NCBI GenBank assembly: GCA_024235935.1
Contig: JACKLL010000001.1
Coordinates: 248,001 to 312,000, forward strand
DNA from: Rhodoferax sp.
Lineage (GTDB): Bacteria > Pseudomonadota > Gammaproteobacteria > Burkholderiales > Burkholderiaceae_C
Length of the DNA: 64,000 nucleotides
Direction of reading: 5' to 3'
Position numbers and translations under genes: made by a program. Below, in pieces: positions 41,609 through 50,549 of the stretch. Below the pieces are notes generated by a model. The model had not been told where the DNA came from. It made no database searches and was given only the letters and a program-made list of their open reading frames with translations. Every line of letters starts with the position of its first letter. Position 1 is the stretch's first letter.

Positions 41609-44467
41609 TTGAATACCTTGCAGCTTGTCTATTTGTTCGAAGTTCCACAGGGGCAGGACGCCGCGGTGGAAGAGGCGCTGAAGGGACTGCACTGGAAGTC
41701 GCGGCGCCCTTCGGCCACAGAATGTTCGGAAGCAGAAGCGTGGTTCGAGCAGTCCGTGCATTTCCTGAGCATGGTGGTCCTGCCGCGCGAGCCATATGCC
41801 AAGGACAAGCGGGCCTGGCTGCTGGTACACGTCTGTGTCGATGCCGTCGAGGACGCGGTGGCCAAGCAGTTGGCACAGGCCATGTCCAAAGAATGGCGGG
41901 TGGTGCTCGATGCTCTGGGAGAGAAGAACATCGGCCCCGACCAAGTTGCGCCTTTTCTGGATCGACATGTGGCTCGGATGGGAACCAGGACGATCGATCT
42001 CCTGATCCGGCCCGGTATCCAGTTTTTCGGAACGCCAGGCATGGGCTTGCGTCGCATTCGTGAGGAAGCAAGGCTTGTGGCCTGGATCCGCCAGCGGCTG
42101 CGCGAACTGGACGAAAGCGGCGTACCGGCCGGATCCTCGTTGCAGCGCTTGACACAGGTGCGCAGGCTTGCGTTCGAGGATCCATCTTTCAAGTGGGCTT
42201 TGGCCGCAGAACCGGGCCTCGGTGACACATTGCGGCCCGATCCGTCGCGCGTGCAAAAGGCCATCAAGCTGGGAAGCGCGGCGTTCCGGGACTACCTGTG
42301 GCTCTTGCTGGTGCTTCCGGTGCTGTACGGTTTGACGCAGTGGCATTTCCTCTGCCTGCCTCCTGCCAAAGCCCTGACCCACGGGCTGCTCGCACTGGGC
42401 GCCGAATTCCTCCTGCTGGCAGTGTATGCAGGCTATTTGTACCGCCAACTGCGGCAGGACGAGGCGGCGGACGACCCCTTCGATGACCAGCCCGAATTTG
42501 CGCACATGGAGGCCTTGATGCGCTGCGAGGACTACCGTGATGTCACGCAGAACCATCTGGCGGCGCAATCACGCCTGAAGCCTGGCACCCTTCGAAAGGT
42601 AACCGTCCGCCTGGCACTGTGGGTGATTGCGGAACTCATCCGCCTGCGATCCGCGCCTGGCTTCCTGGACCGAATCGGAACGATTCACTTTGCGTACTGG
42701 TACCTCGTGCCTGGGACGGACCGGCTGGTGTTCCTGTCCCACTACGATGGCAGTTGGCAGAGCTACCTGGAGGACTTCATCGCACGATTGCGCGCGGGCC
42801 TGAGCAGTATCTGGAGCAATACGCGCGACTTTCCAGTCACCTCGCAGCTGGTCGGTGGTGGCGCCGGTGATGGTGCGCGCTTCAAGCGTTGGGCGCGTCG
42901 ACAGCAGTTGCCGGTGCATGTCTGGTTCACGGGCTATCCGCACCTGACCGCGGGCAGCATTCGCACGAATGCCTACATCGCGCATGGCCTGGCTTCCATC
43001 CAGACCCAAAAGAAGGCGGCACGCTGGCTGTCCCGGCTCGGCTATGCCGCCCCTGGCGAACTGGAGTCGTCGCAGATCCCCACCCTGGTCTACGGCGGAC
43101 TTTCGAACCTCGCGTGTGCCCATGCCATGGCGGTGCGCTGGGGTCGTGCCGACGATGCAAAGGAATGGTTGATGTCGCAGTTGGATGTCGTCAGTTATGG
43201 TCCGCGCATCACGGGCAACGACGCCCTGGTGCTCGGGTTCACTGCCTGCGGTCTGCGCAAACTCGGGCTGCCATCGTCAGCACTGTCGGACTTTCCGTTT
43301 GCGTTTTTGCAGGGAATGGCGGCCAGAGGCCATTTGCTGGGTGATTTCGACGGTGAAAAGCCGCACCAGGAACGGCCGCGATGGGGTTTGGATCGCGAGC
43401 AGGCGATCGACATGTTGTGCATCAAGTACACGGCAGACACGGCGGATCTGCAGGATTGGGTCGAGAAGATGAGCACCAGATTCAATTGCGCGAAGCATGG
43501 ACACGTCGTCGTGTACTCGCGCCGGATGGCTGACTTGCCGCAGAAGGCGGAGGGGGAAAGGCGGCCGCCCTCTTTCGACGCGTTCGGATTCCGTGATGGC
43601 ATTTCCCAACCCATTGTGCGTGGAACCAAGAATTGGGTCGCCGCGAAAAATGCGATGCATGTGATCAATCCGGGAGAGATCGTGCTGGGTTATCGAGACA
43701 ACCTCGGGCACATCGCGCCCACTCCGCGTTGCGATGGCTTCGACTACGGCCGCAACGGCAGCTTTCTGGTGGCGCGAGAACTCGCCATGGATACCGCCGG
43801 GTTTGATGACTTCGTCGCGCAGCAGGCGCGCAGGCTGGAGACGAACGACGGCGGGACGCCGAATCAAAAGGTGCTCAAGGAGCGAAAAGAGTGGGTGATG
43901 GCCAAGATGGTCGGACGGTGGCGCGATGGCACACCGCTAGTGCGGTGGCCAGACCAACCACCGTGGTACGGCAAATTCATGGTTGACCGCCATCAGGTAC
44001 AGAATGCGCTGCCCGACAACGACTTCCTGTTCGGCAAGGAGGATGCCAACGGCCTTCGGTGCCCCTTCGGGGCGCATATCCGCCGGGCAAATCCCCGGGA
44101 TGGCCTCAATCCGGGCTCCGATGTCGAACTAGACATCAGCAACCGGCACAGAATTCTGCGCGTCGGCCGGCATACCCCCATTGACGGAGACCGTCCTGCC
44201 GGCATGTTGTTCATGTGTCTGAACAGCGACATCGAACGCCAGTTCGAATTCCTGCAGCAGACCTGGCTGCTGGGGCCGAATTTCCACGGTCTGGACCATG
44301 AGTTCGATCCACTTCTGGGGCCAGGCGGGGACGATCAGGCGCTCGCCGTACCCACGGCGAGCGGCACGGTGCGGATCGAACCGTTGCGGCGCTTCTCTAC
44401 GACGCTGGGTGGTGGGTACTTCTTCCTGCCTTCCAAGTCTTGTCTCGCCTTGCTGGCAAAGCCCTGA
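41609..44467 (+). CDS. Large membrane-anchored DyP-type peroxidase
   Basis: A 952-residue protein, two to three times the length of ordinary DyP peroxidases (300-500). A TTG at 41609 is taken as start because a ggaggg site lies seven bases upstream and the P450 gene stops at 41604. The C-terminal half is a DyP heme domain with the GxxDG motif (FGFRDGISQP, D663), proximal heme histidine H823 (CPFGAHIRRANPRD) and the late segment MLFMCLNSDIERQFEF. The N-terminal ~620 residues are unlike standard DyPs. They include two hydrophobic helices around 229-248 and 256-275 and a region starting LVPGTDRLVFLSHYDGSW. It likely sits at the inner membrane, with the peroxidase domain on the side shared with the P450. 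The oxidised substrate is unknown. Confidence 0.82.
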   Translation: MNTLQLVYLFEVPQGQDAAVEEALKGLHWKSRRPSATECSEAEAWFEQSVHFLSMVVLPREPYAKDKRAWLLVHVCVDAVEDAVAKQLAQAMSKEWRVVLDALGEKNIGPDQVAPFLDRHVARMGTRTIDLLIRPGIQFFGTPGMGLRRIREEARLVAWIRQRLRELDESGVPAGSSLQRLTQVRRLAFEDPSFKWALAAEPGLGDTLRPDPSRVQKAIKLGSAAFRDYLWLLLVLPVLYGLTQWHFLCLPPAKALTHGLLALGAEFLLLAVYAGYLYRQLRQDEAADDPFDDQPEFAHMEALMRCEDYRDVTQNHLAAQSRLKPGTLRKVTVRLALWVIAELIRLRSAPGFLDRIGTIHFAYWYLVPGTDRLVFLSHYDGSWQSYLEDFIARLRAGLSSIWSNTRDFPVTSQLVGGGAGDGARFKRWARRQQLPVHVWFTGYPHLTAGSIRTNAYIAHGLASIQTQKKAARWLSRLGYAAPGELESSQIPTLVYGGLSNLACAHAMAVRWGRADDAKEWLMSQLDVVSYGPRITGNDALVLGFTACGLRKLGLPSSALSDFPFAFLQGMAARGHLLGDFDGEKPHQERPRWGLDREQAIDMLCIKYTADTADLQDWVEKMSTRFNCAKHGHVVVYSRRMADLPQKAEGERRPPSFDAFGFRDGISQPIVRGTKNWVAAKNAMHVINPGEIVLGYRDNLGHIAPTPRCDGFDYGRNGSFLVARELAMDTAGFDDFVAQQARRLETNDGGTPNQKVLKERKEWVMAKMVGRWRDGTPLVRWPDQPPWYGKFMVDRHQVQNALPDNDFLFGKEDANGLRCPFGAHIRRANPRDGLNPGSDVELDISNRHRILRVGRHTPIDGDRPAGMLFMCLNSDIERQFEFLQQTWLLGPNFHGLDHEFDPLLGPGGDDQALAVPTASGTVRIEPLRRFSTTLGGGYFFLPSKSCLALLAKP

Positions 44468-44819
44468 CAATCCTGGTCCGTGATGGAAGCCAGGCCGCAG
44501 GCCCTCATCAATGGGTACTGCGCCCTATGCGCACTGCCGGCAATTGACGCGCGGCTAGCCTCAGCTCGGCCCTGCTCGGTCAAGCCGTGATGCCATGGAT
44601 TCCGATTGAAAACAGGGCGATTGCGAAAGATTGCCCGACCGAAATTGGAGCCGTGTTGCCGACCTATCCTGTTGCGTTTCGATGCATGGGGGTGCCGCAG
44701 TGAACATCGCCGGAACTGGGTGCAACTCTTCACCTGGCAACGACCCGCCAAGGAAGGCAAGATACCCAAGCCAGCAACCCGGGTGGGCAAGATAACAAAA
44801 CCGGGGGCGATTCTGACAG
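44468..44819. other. 352-bp gap before the integrase remnant
   Basis: Nothing coding was recognised. The segment probably includes further decayed sequence 5' of the integrase fragment, but no conserved integrase boxes were seen here. Confidence 0.45.
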
Positions 44820-44820
44820 C

Positions 44821-45152
44821 AAGTTTGTCTTCACGTACCAGCATGTGGTCAAGGAGGGCATGCCCTCCAAGGTACAACGCCGCGTTCAGAGACGGAACAA
44901 CTCCGGCTTTCAGAGGGCGCGCGAAGTTGTGGACTTGAGGCAGGTGCGGTTGCACGATCTGCGCCGCACCTATGGCCAGCGTTCTCCGGACGTTACGTGA
45001 GCGAGCAAGACCGTGCGCTTTTGCTTGGACACGTGGGCAATGGAATGCCGCAATACTACGCCTCGGAGACTGTAGCCAAGCTGCTTGATGCGGCCAACGC
45101 TGTGCTCAAAACCCGCGATCGCACGATGGTGCTGCGGGTAGCGAACGGGTGA
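44821..45152 (+). pseudogene. Tyrosine-recombinase (integrase) C-terminal remnant, frameshifted
   Basis: Two frames together encode the end of a phage/island integrase. The first reads FVFTYQHVVKEGMPSK...VRLHDLRRTYGQR and stops at 44998-45000; it contains the box II HDLRRT. The second, from about 44994, reads VSEQDRALLLGHVGNGMPQYYASETVAKLL and ends at 45150-45152. It contains LGH and the QYY region that holds the catalytic tyrosine. One missing or extra base near 44985 separates them. The N-terminal part is absent. It sits 87 bp from the 3' end of tRNA-Pro, the usual integration target, so it marks an old insertion. Confidence 0.8.
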
Positions 45153-45163
45153 GATAGGGAAAA

Positions 45164-45197
45164 GTCGCGCAAATGTCGCGCAAATGTCGCGCAAAAT
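45164..45197. repeat. Three tandem copies of an 11-bp unit
   Basis: The unit gtcgcgcaaat occurs at 45164-45174 and 45175-45185, with a third copy carrying one extra A at 45186-45197. It lies between the integrase remnant and tRNA-Pro, where arm-type or attachment-site repeats of integrases are often found. Confidence 0.85.
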
Positions 45198-45202
45198 GGA
45201 AA

Positions 45203-45232
45203 AGGGTTAGTAGGTAATAACCTGCTAACCCT
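45203..45232. terminator. Hairpin between integrase remnant and tRNA-Pro
   Basis: Arms of 13 bp (45203-45215 with 45220-45232) with one mismatch and a four-base loop (aata). An A run precedes it and cttgaaaaat follows. It could terminate tRNA-Pro on the minus strand or the integrase remnant on the plus strand. Confidence 0.5.
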
Positions 45233-45239
45233 TGAAAAA

Positions 45240-45316
<77 letters not shown>

Positions 45317-45404
45317 ACGAGGCCGTATTCTAACTGGTTAATGAGCATATTCCGGCCGTGCAGCCCCGCCGCGAAAAGAAGTTGGATGGGCTACAGTTCC
45401 CGCC

Positions 45405-46181
45405 ATGCGCCAGACACGCGACGAACCCACGATTTCCTGGCTGGAACCCGGCATGCCGTTTCCCCCCGTCGAGCAGGCGATGGGGGTGGATTCGGGCGCG
45501 CCAGGATTACTCGCGGCGGGTGGGGCTCTGGATGTACAAAGTCTGCTGGCGGCCTATGCCCGAGGCATCTTTCCGTGGTTCAGCGAGGGCCAGCCAATTC
45601 TGTGGTGGAGCACGGATCCGCGTATGGTGCTGCAGGTCGATGACTTTCGCCTGCACCCCTCGCTGCGCAAGACATTGCGCCGCTTTGTGCGGTCGCCCGA
45701 ATGCGAGATCCGCATCGATTCGGCGTTCACAAGCGTCATCCGGCACTGCGCCGGCAGCCCGCGCAAGGGCTCGCCCGAGGGTGGCACGTGGATACTGCCG
45801 CAAATGCAGCAGGCCTATCGGGCCCTGCACGAAGCGGGTTACGCGCACAGCGTCGAAACCTGGATCGATGGCGAACTGGCCGGGGGGCTTTACTGCGTGT
45901 CGATAGGACAGGCCGTCTACGGCGAGTCGATGTTTGCGCTGGCGCGGGATGCGTCCAAGATCGCCTTGTCGGCGTTGGTGGCGTTTTGCCGGGTCCACGG
46001 CATCCGCAGCATCGACTGCCAGCAGAACACCGCCCACCTGGCCTCGCTGGGCGCGGCCGAAATGCCACGTACACAGTTCGTCCAGCACTGTGCGAAGGCC
46101 ATCGCACTGCCGGCACCCCGATGGAATTTCGAGCCTCTATACTGGCAGCAACTCCTGGCTGAACGGGACGCAAACCAGTGA
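45405..46181 (+). CDS. aat: Leucyl/phenylalanyl-tRNA-protein transferase
   Basis: A 258-residue N-degron enzyme that transfers Leu or Phe from aminoacyl-tRNA to proteins with N-terminal Arg or Lys, marking them for ClpAP. The family core is clear: LLAAYARGIFPWFSEGQPILWWSTDPRMVL-type sequence near residues 45-75, then SVETWIDGELAGGLY and QAVYGESMF. The next gene (bpt) starts within its stop codon, and both belong to the N-end rule pathway. Confidence 0.93.
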   Translation: MRQTRDEPTISWLEPGMPFPPVEQAMGVDSGAPGLLAAGGALDVQSLLAAYARGIFPWFSEGQPILWWSTDPRMVLQVDDFRLHPSLRKTLRRFVRSPECEIRIDSAFTSVIRHCAGSPRKGSPEGGTWILPQMQQAYRALHEAGYAHSVETWIDGELAGGLYCVSIGQAVYGESMFALARDASKIALSALVAFCRVHGIRSIDCQQNTAHLASLGAAEMPRTQFVQHCAKAIALPAPRWNFEPLYWQQLLAERDANQ

Positions 46182-46954
46182 CGCACCTCAAGGACTTACC
46201 GCTTCAGACCCTGCAGTTCTATGCGACTGCGCCCTACCCCTGCAGCTATCTGGAGGGCAAGCAGGCACGCTCGCAGGTCGCCACGCCCAGCCACCTGATC
46301 AACAACACGACCTATTCGGAACTGGTCAGCCAGGGCTTCCGGCGCAGCGGGCTGTTCACCTACCGCCCCTACTGCGACGGCTGCGATGCGTGCACACCCC
46401 TGCGGGTGCTGGTCGGGTCGTTTGCGGCTGACCGCAGCCAACGCCGGGCCTGGCGCCAGCACGCCCATCTGCAGGCCCGCGCAAGCAAGCTGGGCTTCTC
46501 GGCCGAGCACTACCGCCTGTATCTGCGTTACCAGAATGGCCGGCATGCCGGCGGCGGCATGGACCACGACAGCGTGGAGCAGTACACCCAGTTTCTGCTG
46601 CAAAGCCGGGTCAACTCCCGGCTCATCGAGTTCCGCGAGCCGGCCGCCGATGGCGAGACCGGCACCTTGCGCATGGTGTCCATCCTCGATGTGCTGGAAG
46701 ATGGCATCTCGGCTGTCTACACCTTTTATGAGCCCGATAGCAGCGCCAGTTACGGCACCTACAGTGTGCTGTGGCAGATCGAACAGGCCCGCATCATGGG
46801 CTTGCCGTATCTGTATCTCGGCTACTGGATTGCCGCGAGCGACAAGATGAACTACAAGGCGCGCTTTCGGCCACTTCAGATCCGCGTCGACGGAGCCTGG
46901 CAGACGCCCGGTGACCGTGCGCACGCAACGGACGCAATCGCGAATCCGCCATGA
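46178..46954 (+). CDS. bpt: Aspartate/glutamate leucyltransferase (arginyl-transferase family)
   Basis: A 258-residue enzyme that adds leucine to proteins with N-terminal Asp or Glu, feeding the same N-degron route as Aat. The cysteine-rich N-terminal motif YCDGCDACTPLRV and the late segment YLYLGYWIAASDKMNYK are diagnostic. It starts with GTG at 46178, sharing four bases with the aat stop. It overlaps the IclR start by four bases at its own end. Confidence 0.92.
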   Translation: MTHLKDLPLQTLQFYATAPYPCSYLEGKQARSQVATPSHLINNTTYSELVSQGFRRSGLFTYRPYCDGCDACTPLRVLVGSFAADRSQRRAWRQHAHLQARASKLGFSAEHYRLYLRYQNGRHAGGGMDHDSVEQYTQFLLQSRVNSRLIEFREPAADGETGTLRMVSILDVLEDGISAVYTFYEPDSSASYGTYSVLWQIEQARIMGLPYLYLGYWIAASDKMNYKARFRPLQIRVDGAWQTPGDRAHATDAIANPP

Positions 46955-47745
46955 AGAAAACCGACCACGATCTCCCTGCGACGCCTGCCGTCCAGGTCAT
47001 CGAGCGCATGTTTGCGCTGATGGATGTCCTGGCCTCGCGCGAAGACGCGATCTCGCTCAAGGACATCAGCGAGAAGACCGGGCTGCACCCGTCGACGGCG
47101 CACCGCATCCTCAATGACCTGGCCATTGGCCGCTATGTGGAGCGGGCGCAGCCCGGCAGCTACCGGCTGGGCATGCGCTTGCTGGAACTCGGCAACCTGG
47201 TCAAGGACCGGCTCAGTGTGCGCGACGCCGCCCTGGGCCCGATGCGGGAACTGCACAAGCGCATTCAGCAGCCGGTCAACCTGAGCATGCGCCAGGGCGA
47301 CGAGATCGTCTATGTCGAGCGTGCCTTCAGCGAACGCTCGGGCATGCAGGTGGTCCGCGCCATCGGCGGCCGTGCGCCGCTGCACCTGACGTCCGTGGGC
47401 AAGCTGTTCCTGGCCGCAGACGATGCGCAGCGCATGCGGGCCTACGCCAGCCGTACCGGACTGCATGGCCAGACCCGCAACAGCATCACCCAGCTACCGA
47501 CGCTCGAGCGCGAGCTGGCCAAGGTGCGCCAGTACCGCTACGCGCAGGACAACGAGGAACTGGAACTGGGGGTACGCTGCATGGCTGCAGGCATCTACGA
47601 CGATCAGGGCAAGCTGGTCGCAGGCCTGTCCATCTCTGCACCCGCCAGCCGACTCGAGGAGGCCTGGCTGGCGCCGTTGCAGGCCACGGCGCAGGAGATC
47701 TCGCAGACGCTGGGCTACAACCCGGGCGCCAGCTACCACGCGTAG
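46951..47745 (+). CDS. IclR-family transcriptional regulator
   Basis: A 264-residue regulator. The winged HTH at about 20-80 includes SLKDISEKTGLHPSTAHRILNDL. The GAF-like effector domain follows, with VYVERAFSERSGMQVV, APLHLTSVGKLFLA and the late VAGLSISAPASRL. Its ATG overlaps the bpt stop (ATGA), so it is cotranscribed with aat-bpt. Its target genes and ligand are unknown. Confidence 0.9.
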   Translation: MKKTDHDLPATPAVQVIERMFALMDVLASREDAISLKDISEKTGLHPSTAHRILNDLAIGRYVERAQPGSYRLGMRLLELGNLVKDRLSVRDAALGPMRELHKRIQQPVNLSMRQGDEIVYVERAFSERSGMQVVRAIGGRAPLHLTSVGKLFLAADDAQRMRAYASRTGLHGQTRNSITQLPTLERELAKVRQYRYAQDNEELELGVRCMAAGIYDDQGKLVAGLSISAPASRLEEAWLAPLQATAQEISQTLGYNPGASYHA

Positions 47746-47802
47746 GGACGAAGGGAAATCCGACCGGCGGGCCTGTCGTCCCGACCGGGTGGGTTCAGGG
47801 GC

Positions 47803-48828
47803 TCAGTGCAGCTTGGGTGCGACGGCCAGCGTCTCGACCCACTTGCGCACACGCTCGGCGTCACCCAGACGGCTGAGCTTGCCCGCCGAGTCCAGGAACA
47901 CCATGATGAGGTTGCGGCCGGCCACCTTGGTCTGCATCACCAGGCAGCGTCCGGCTTCGGAGATGTAGCCGGTCTTCTGCAGTCCGATTTCCCAGCGCGG
48001 ATTGTTCACCAGGCGGTTGGTGTTGCGGTATTGCAGCGTGCGATCGCCCAACGACACCTCGTAGTTGGGCGAAGTCGACAATTCGCGCAGCGTGGCTTCG
48101 GAATGCGCCACGTTGACCAGTTTGGCCAGGTCCTGGGCGCTCGACTGGTTCTTGCTCGACAGGCCGGTAGGTTCGACATAGCGCGTGTCGTTCATCTGCA
48201 ATTCGCGCGCCTTCTCGTTCATGCGTGCCACGAACACATCGAGACCGCCCGGGAAGCTGCGCCCCAGCGCATGCGCGGCACGGTTTTCGCTCGACATCAG
48301 CGCCAGGTGCATCAGTTCACCGCGGCTGAGCACCGTACCGACCCGCAGCCGCGAGCTGCTGCCCTTTTCGGTATCCACATCGTCCTGGGTGATGGTGATC
48401 ATCTCGTCCATCGGGAGGTTGGCTTCGTTGATGATCAGGCCGGTCATCAGCTTGGTCAGCGATGCAATGGGCAACACCGCCTGGTCGTTCTTGCGCAGCA
48501 GTACCTCACGCGTATCCTGGTCGATCACATAGGCCACGCTGGACTTGAGGTCCAGCGCATCGCTTTTCTGGTGCAGGCCGGCAATCTCGCCGTAGGACTG
48601 CGGTGCCGGTACCCGAGGCGCAGCCAGGGTCGTCTTACGCGCCACTGCCGCGACCGGGCGCTTGCTTTTCACCCGTTTGGTGACGGTGGTCTTCTTGATG
48701 TTCTTGACGTTCTTGACGCTCTTGGTGGTCTTGGCGACCGCGGTCTTGCTGGTGGCAGCATGCGACGCGGGAACCAACAAAGCCATGGAAACCGCGAAAA
48801 ACACCAGCAGGCGTGCAAGTTGATTCAT
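47803..48828 (-). CDS. pbpG: D-alanyl-D-alanine endopeptidase, PBP7/PbpG type
   Basis: A 341-residue serine peptidase of the S11 family acting on peptidoglycan cross-links in the periplasm. The start at 48828 has a gaggtaac site and gives a signal peptide (LLVFFAVSMALLVPASHA). A lysine/valine-rich linker covers about residues 28-65. Catalytic motifs are SLTK (SxxK), SEN (SxN) in LMSSENRAAH, and KTG in GLQKTGYISEAG. The length and linker fit PbpG better than the longer DacA carboxypeptidases. Confidence 0.88.
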   Translation of the reverse strand: MNQLARLLVFFAVSMALLVPASHAATSKTAVAKTTKSVKNVKNIKKTTVTKRVKSKRPVAAVARKTTLAAPRVPAPQSYGEIAGLHQKSDALDLKSSVAYVIDQDTREVLLRKNDQAVLPIASLTKLMTGLIINEANLPMDEMITITQDDVDTEKGSSSRLRVGTVLSRGELMHLALMSSENRAAHALGRSFPGGLDVFVARMNEKARELQMNDTRYVEPTGLSSKNQSSAQDLAKLVNVAHSEATLRELSTSPNYEVSLGDRTLQYRNTNRLVNNPRWEIGLQKTGYISEAGRCLVMQTKVAGRNLIMVFLDSAGKLSRLGDAERVRKWVETLAVAPKLH

Positions 48829-48901
48829 ATTGTTACCTCGATAACCCAACGCGATCCCCGGCACAGCGGTTGACAGCGTTTGGTGTGTTATGGAGTGTAA
48901 T

Positions 48902-48936
48902 AAGAAAAGTGCCGCAAGATCAACTACTTGCGGCAC
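48902..48936 (-). terminator. Intrinsic terminator after leuA
   Basis: On the minus strand a perfect 10-bp stem (48927-48936 with 48909-48918, eight-base loop) is followed by a run reading ttttctta. It lies 23 bp after the leuA stop and should end the leuA2-leuA transcript. Confidence 0.8.
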
Positions 48937-48958
48937 CTATTTAAAGCGGCGTAACAAT

Positions 48959-50509
48959 TCAGGGATTTACCCACCCCTGTGCAGGTACTTTTTCAGCTTT
49001 GCTGTGCAACTTGTTGAGCGCACTCAGATAAGCCTTGGCCGATGCCACCACGATATCCGGGTCTGCGCCCACGCCGTTGACGACACGCCCACTGCTTTGC
49101 AGCCGAACCGTCACCTCGCCCTGGCTTTCGGTGGATCCGCTGATGGCGTTGACGGAATACAACACCATTTCGGCGCCGCTTTGCACATGCGACTCGATCG
49201 CCTTGAGCGACGCATCGACCGGGCCATTGCCGTCCGAGGTGCCGGTGAACTCCTTGCCGGCGACCGTGAACACGATCGAGGCATGCGGCCGCTCGCCGGT
49301 CTCGCTTTGCTGCGACAGCGACACGAAGCCGTATTGCTCGTTGTCGTGCGTGACGCTCTCGTCGCTGACCAGGGCCAGGATGTCCTCGTCGAAGATGTCG
49401 CTCTTGCGGTCCGCCAGTTCCTTGAAACGGGCGAAGGCGGTATTGATATCGGCTTCGCTTTCGAGCTCCACGCCAAGTTCGATCAGGCGCTGCTTGAACG
49501 CATTGCGACCACTGAGCTTGCCCAGCACGATCTTGTTGGCGGTCCAGCCCACATCCTCGGCCCGCATGATCTCATAGGTGTCGCGCGCCTTGAGCACGCC
49601 GTCCTGGTGGATCCCGGAAGCATGGGCAAACGCATTGGCCCCGACCACGGCCTTGTTGGGCTGCACGACGAATCCGGTGGTCTGGCTGACCATGCGGCTG
49701 GCGGCAAGAATGTGCTGGGTATCGATGCCCATCTCGAGTCCGAAATAGTCCTTGCGCGTCTTCACGGCCATGACGATCTCTTCCAGCGAGCAGTTGCCGG
49801 CACGTTCGCCCAGGCCGTTGATGGTGCACTCGACCTGACGCGCACCACCGATCTTGACACCGGCCAGCGAGTTGGCCACTGCCATGCCCAGGTCGTTGTG
49901 GCAATGCACCGACCAGATGGCCTTGTCACTGTTCGGGATGCGCTCGCGCAGCGTCTTGATGAAGGACCCGTACAGTTCGGGGATGGCATACCCGACGGTG
50001 TCCGGCACGTTGATGGTGGTGGCGCCCTCGGCAATGGTGGCCTCGATCACACGGCACAGGAAGTCCACATCGCTGCGGTAGCCGTCTTCCGGGCTGAACT
50101 CCACGTCCTCGACCAGGTTGCGGGCGAATCGCACCGACAGCTTGGCCTGCTCGAACACCTGGTCGGGCGACATGCGCAGCTTCTTCTCCATGTGCAGCGG
50201 CGAGGTCGCAATGAAGGTGTGGATGCGCGCCCGGCTGGCCCCCTTGAGGGCTTCGGCGGCACGCGAAATGTCGCGGTCGTTGGCGCGCGACAGCGAGCAC
50301 ACCGTCGAGTCCTTGACCGCGGCGGCGATGGCCTGCACCGCCTCGAAGTCGCCGTTGGAGCTGGCGGCAAAACCTGCCTCGATGACGTCGACCTTGAGCC
50401 GCTCGAGCTGGCGTGCAATGCGCACCTTCTCCTCACGTGTCATGGATGCGCCCGGTGACTGTTCGCCGTCCCGCAAGGTGGTATCGAAAATGATGAGTTT
50501 GTCGGTCAT
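48959..50509 (-). CDS. leuA: 2-isopropylmalate synthase (bacterial type, LeuA1)
   Basis: A 516-residue enzyme condensing 2-ketoisovalerate with acetyl-CoA, the first committed step of leucine synthesis. The HMGL-like TIM barrel starts IIFDTTLRDGEQSPGASM; the metal ligand pair SVHCHNDLGMAVAN and INGLGERAGN follow. The C-terminal ~130 residues are the LeuA regulatory domain that binds leucine for feedback inhibition. It lies 40 bp downstream of a second, different isopropylmalate synthase gene and shares its transcript. Confidence 0.93.
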   Translation of the reverse strand: MTDKLIIFDTTLRDGEQSPGASMTREEKVRIARQLERLKVDVIEAGFAASSNGDFEAVQAIAAAVKDSTVCSLSRANDRDISRAAEALKGASRARIHTFIATSPLHMEKKLRMSPDQVFEQAKLSVRFARNLVEDVEFSPEDGYRSDVDFLCRVIEATIAEGATTINVPDTVGYAIPELYGSFIKTLRERIPNSDKAIWSVHCHNDLGMAVANSLAGVKIGGARQVECTINGLGERAGNCSLEEIVMAVKTRKDYFGLEMGIDTQHILAASRMVSQTTGFVVQPNKAVVGANAFAHASGIHQDGVLKARDTYEIMRAEDVGWTANKIVLGKLSGRNAFKQRLIELGVELESEADINTAFARFKELADRKSDIFDEDILALVSDESVTHDNEQYGFVSLSQQSETGERPHASIVFTVAGKEFTGTSDGNGPVDASLKAIESHVQSGAEMVLYSVNAISGSTESQGEVTVRLQSSGRVVNGVGADPDIVVASAKAYLSALNKLHSKAEKVPAQGWVNP

Positions 50510-50549
50510 GGTGGGCTCCTCTTAAGCTGATGTTCGCTTGTTGCCAGGC

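Noticed and set aside
40174..44467. A P450-DyP gene fusion
   Set aside because: A stop codon at 41602-41604 and a separate TTG start with its own ribosome-binding site show two genes.
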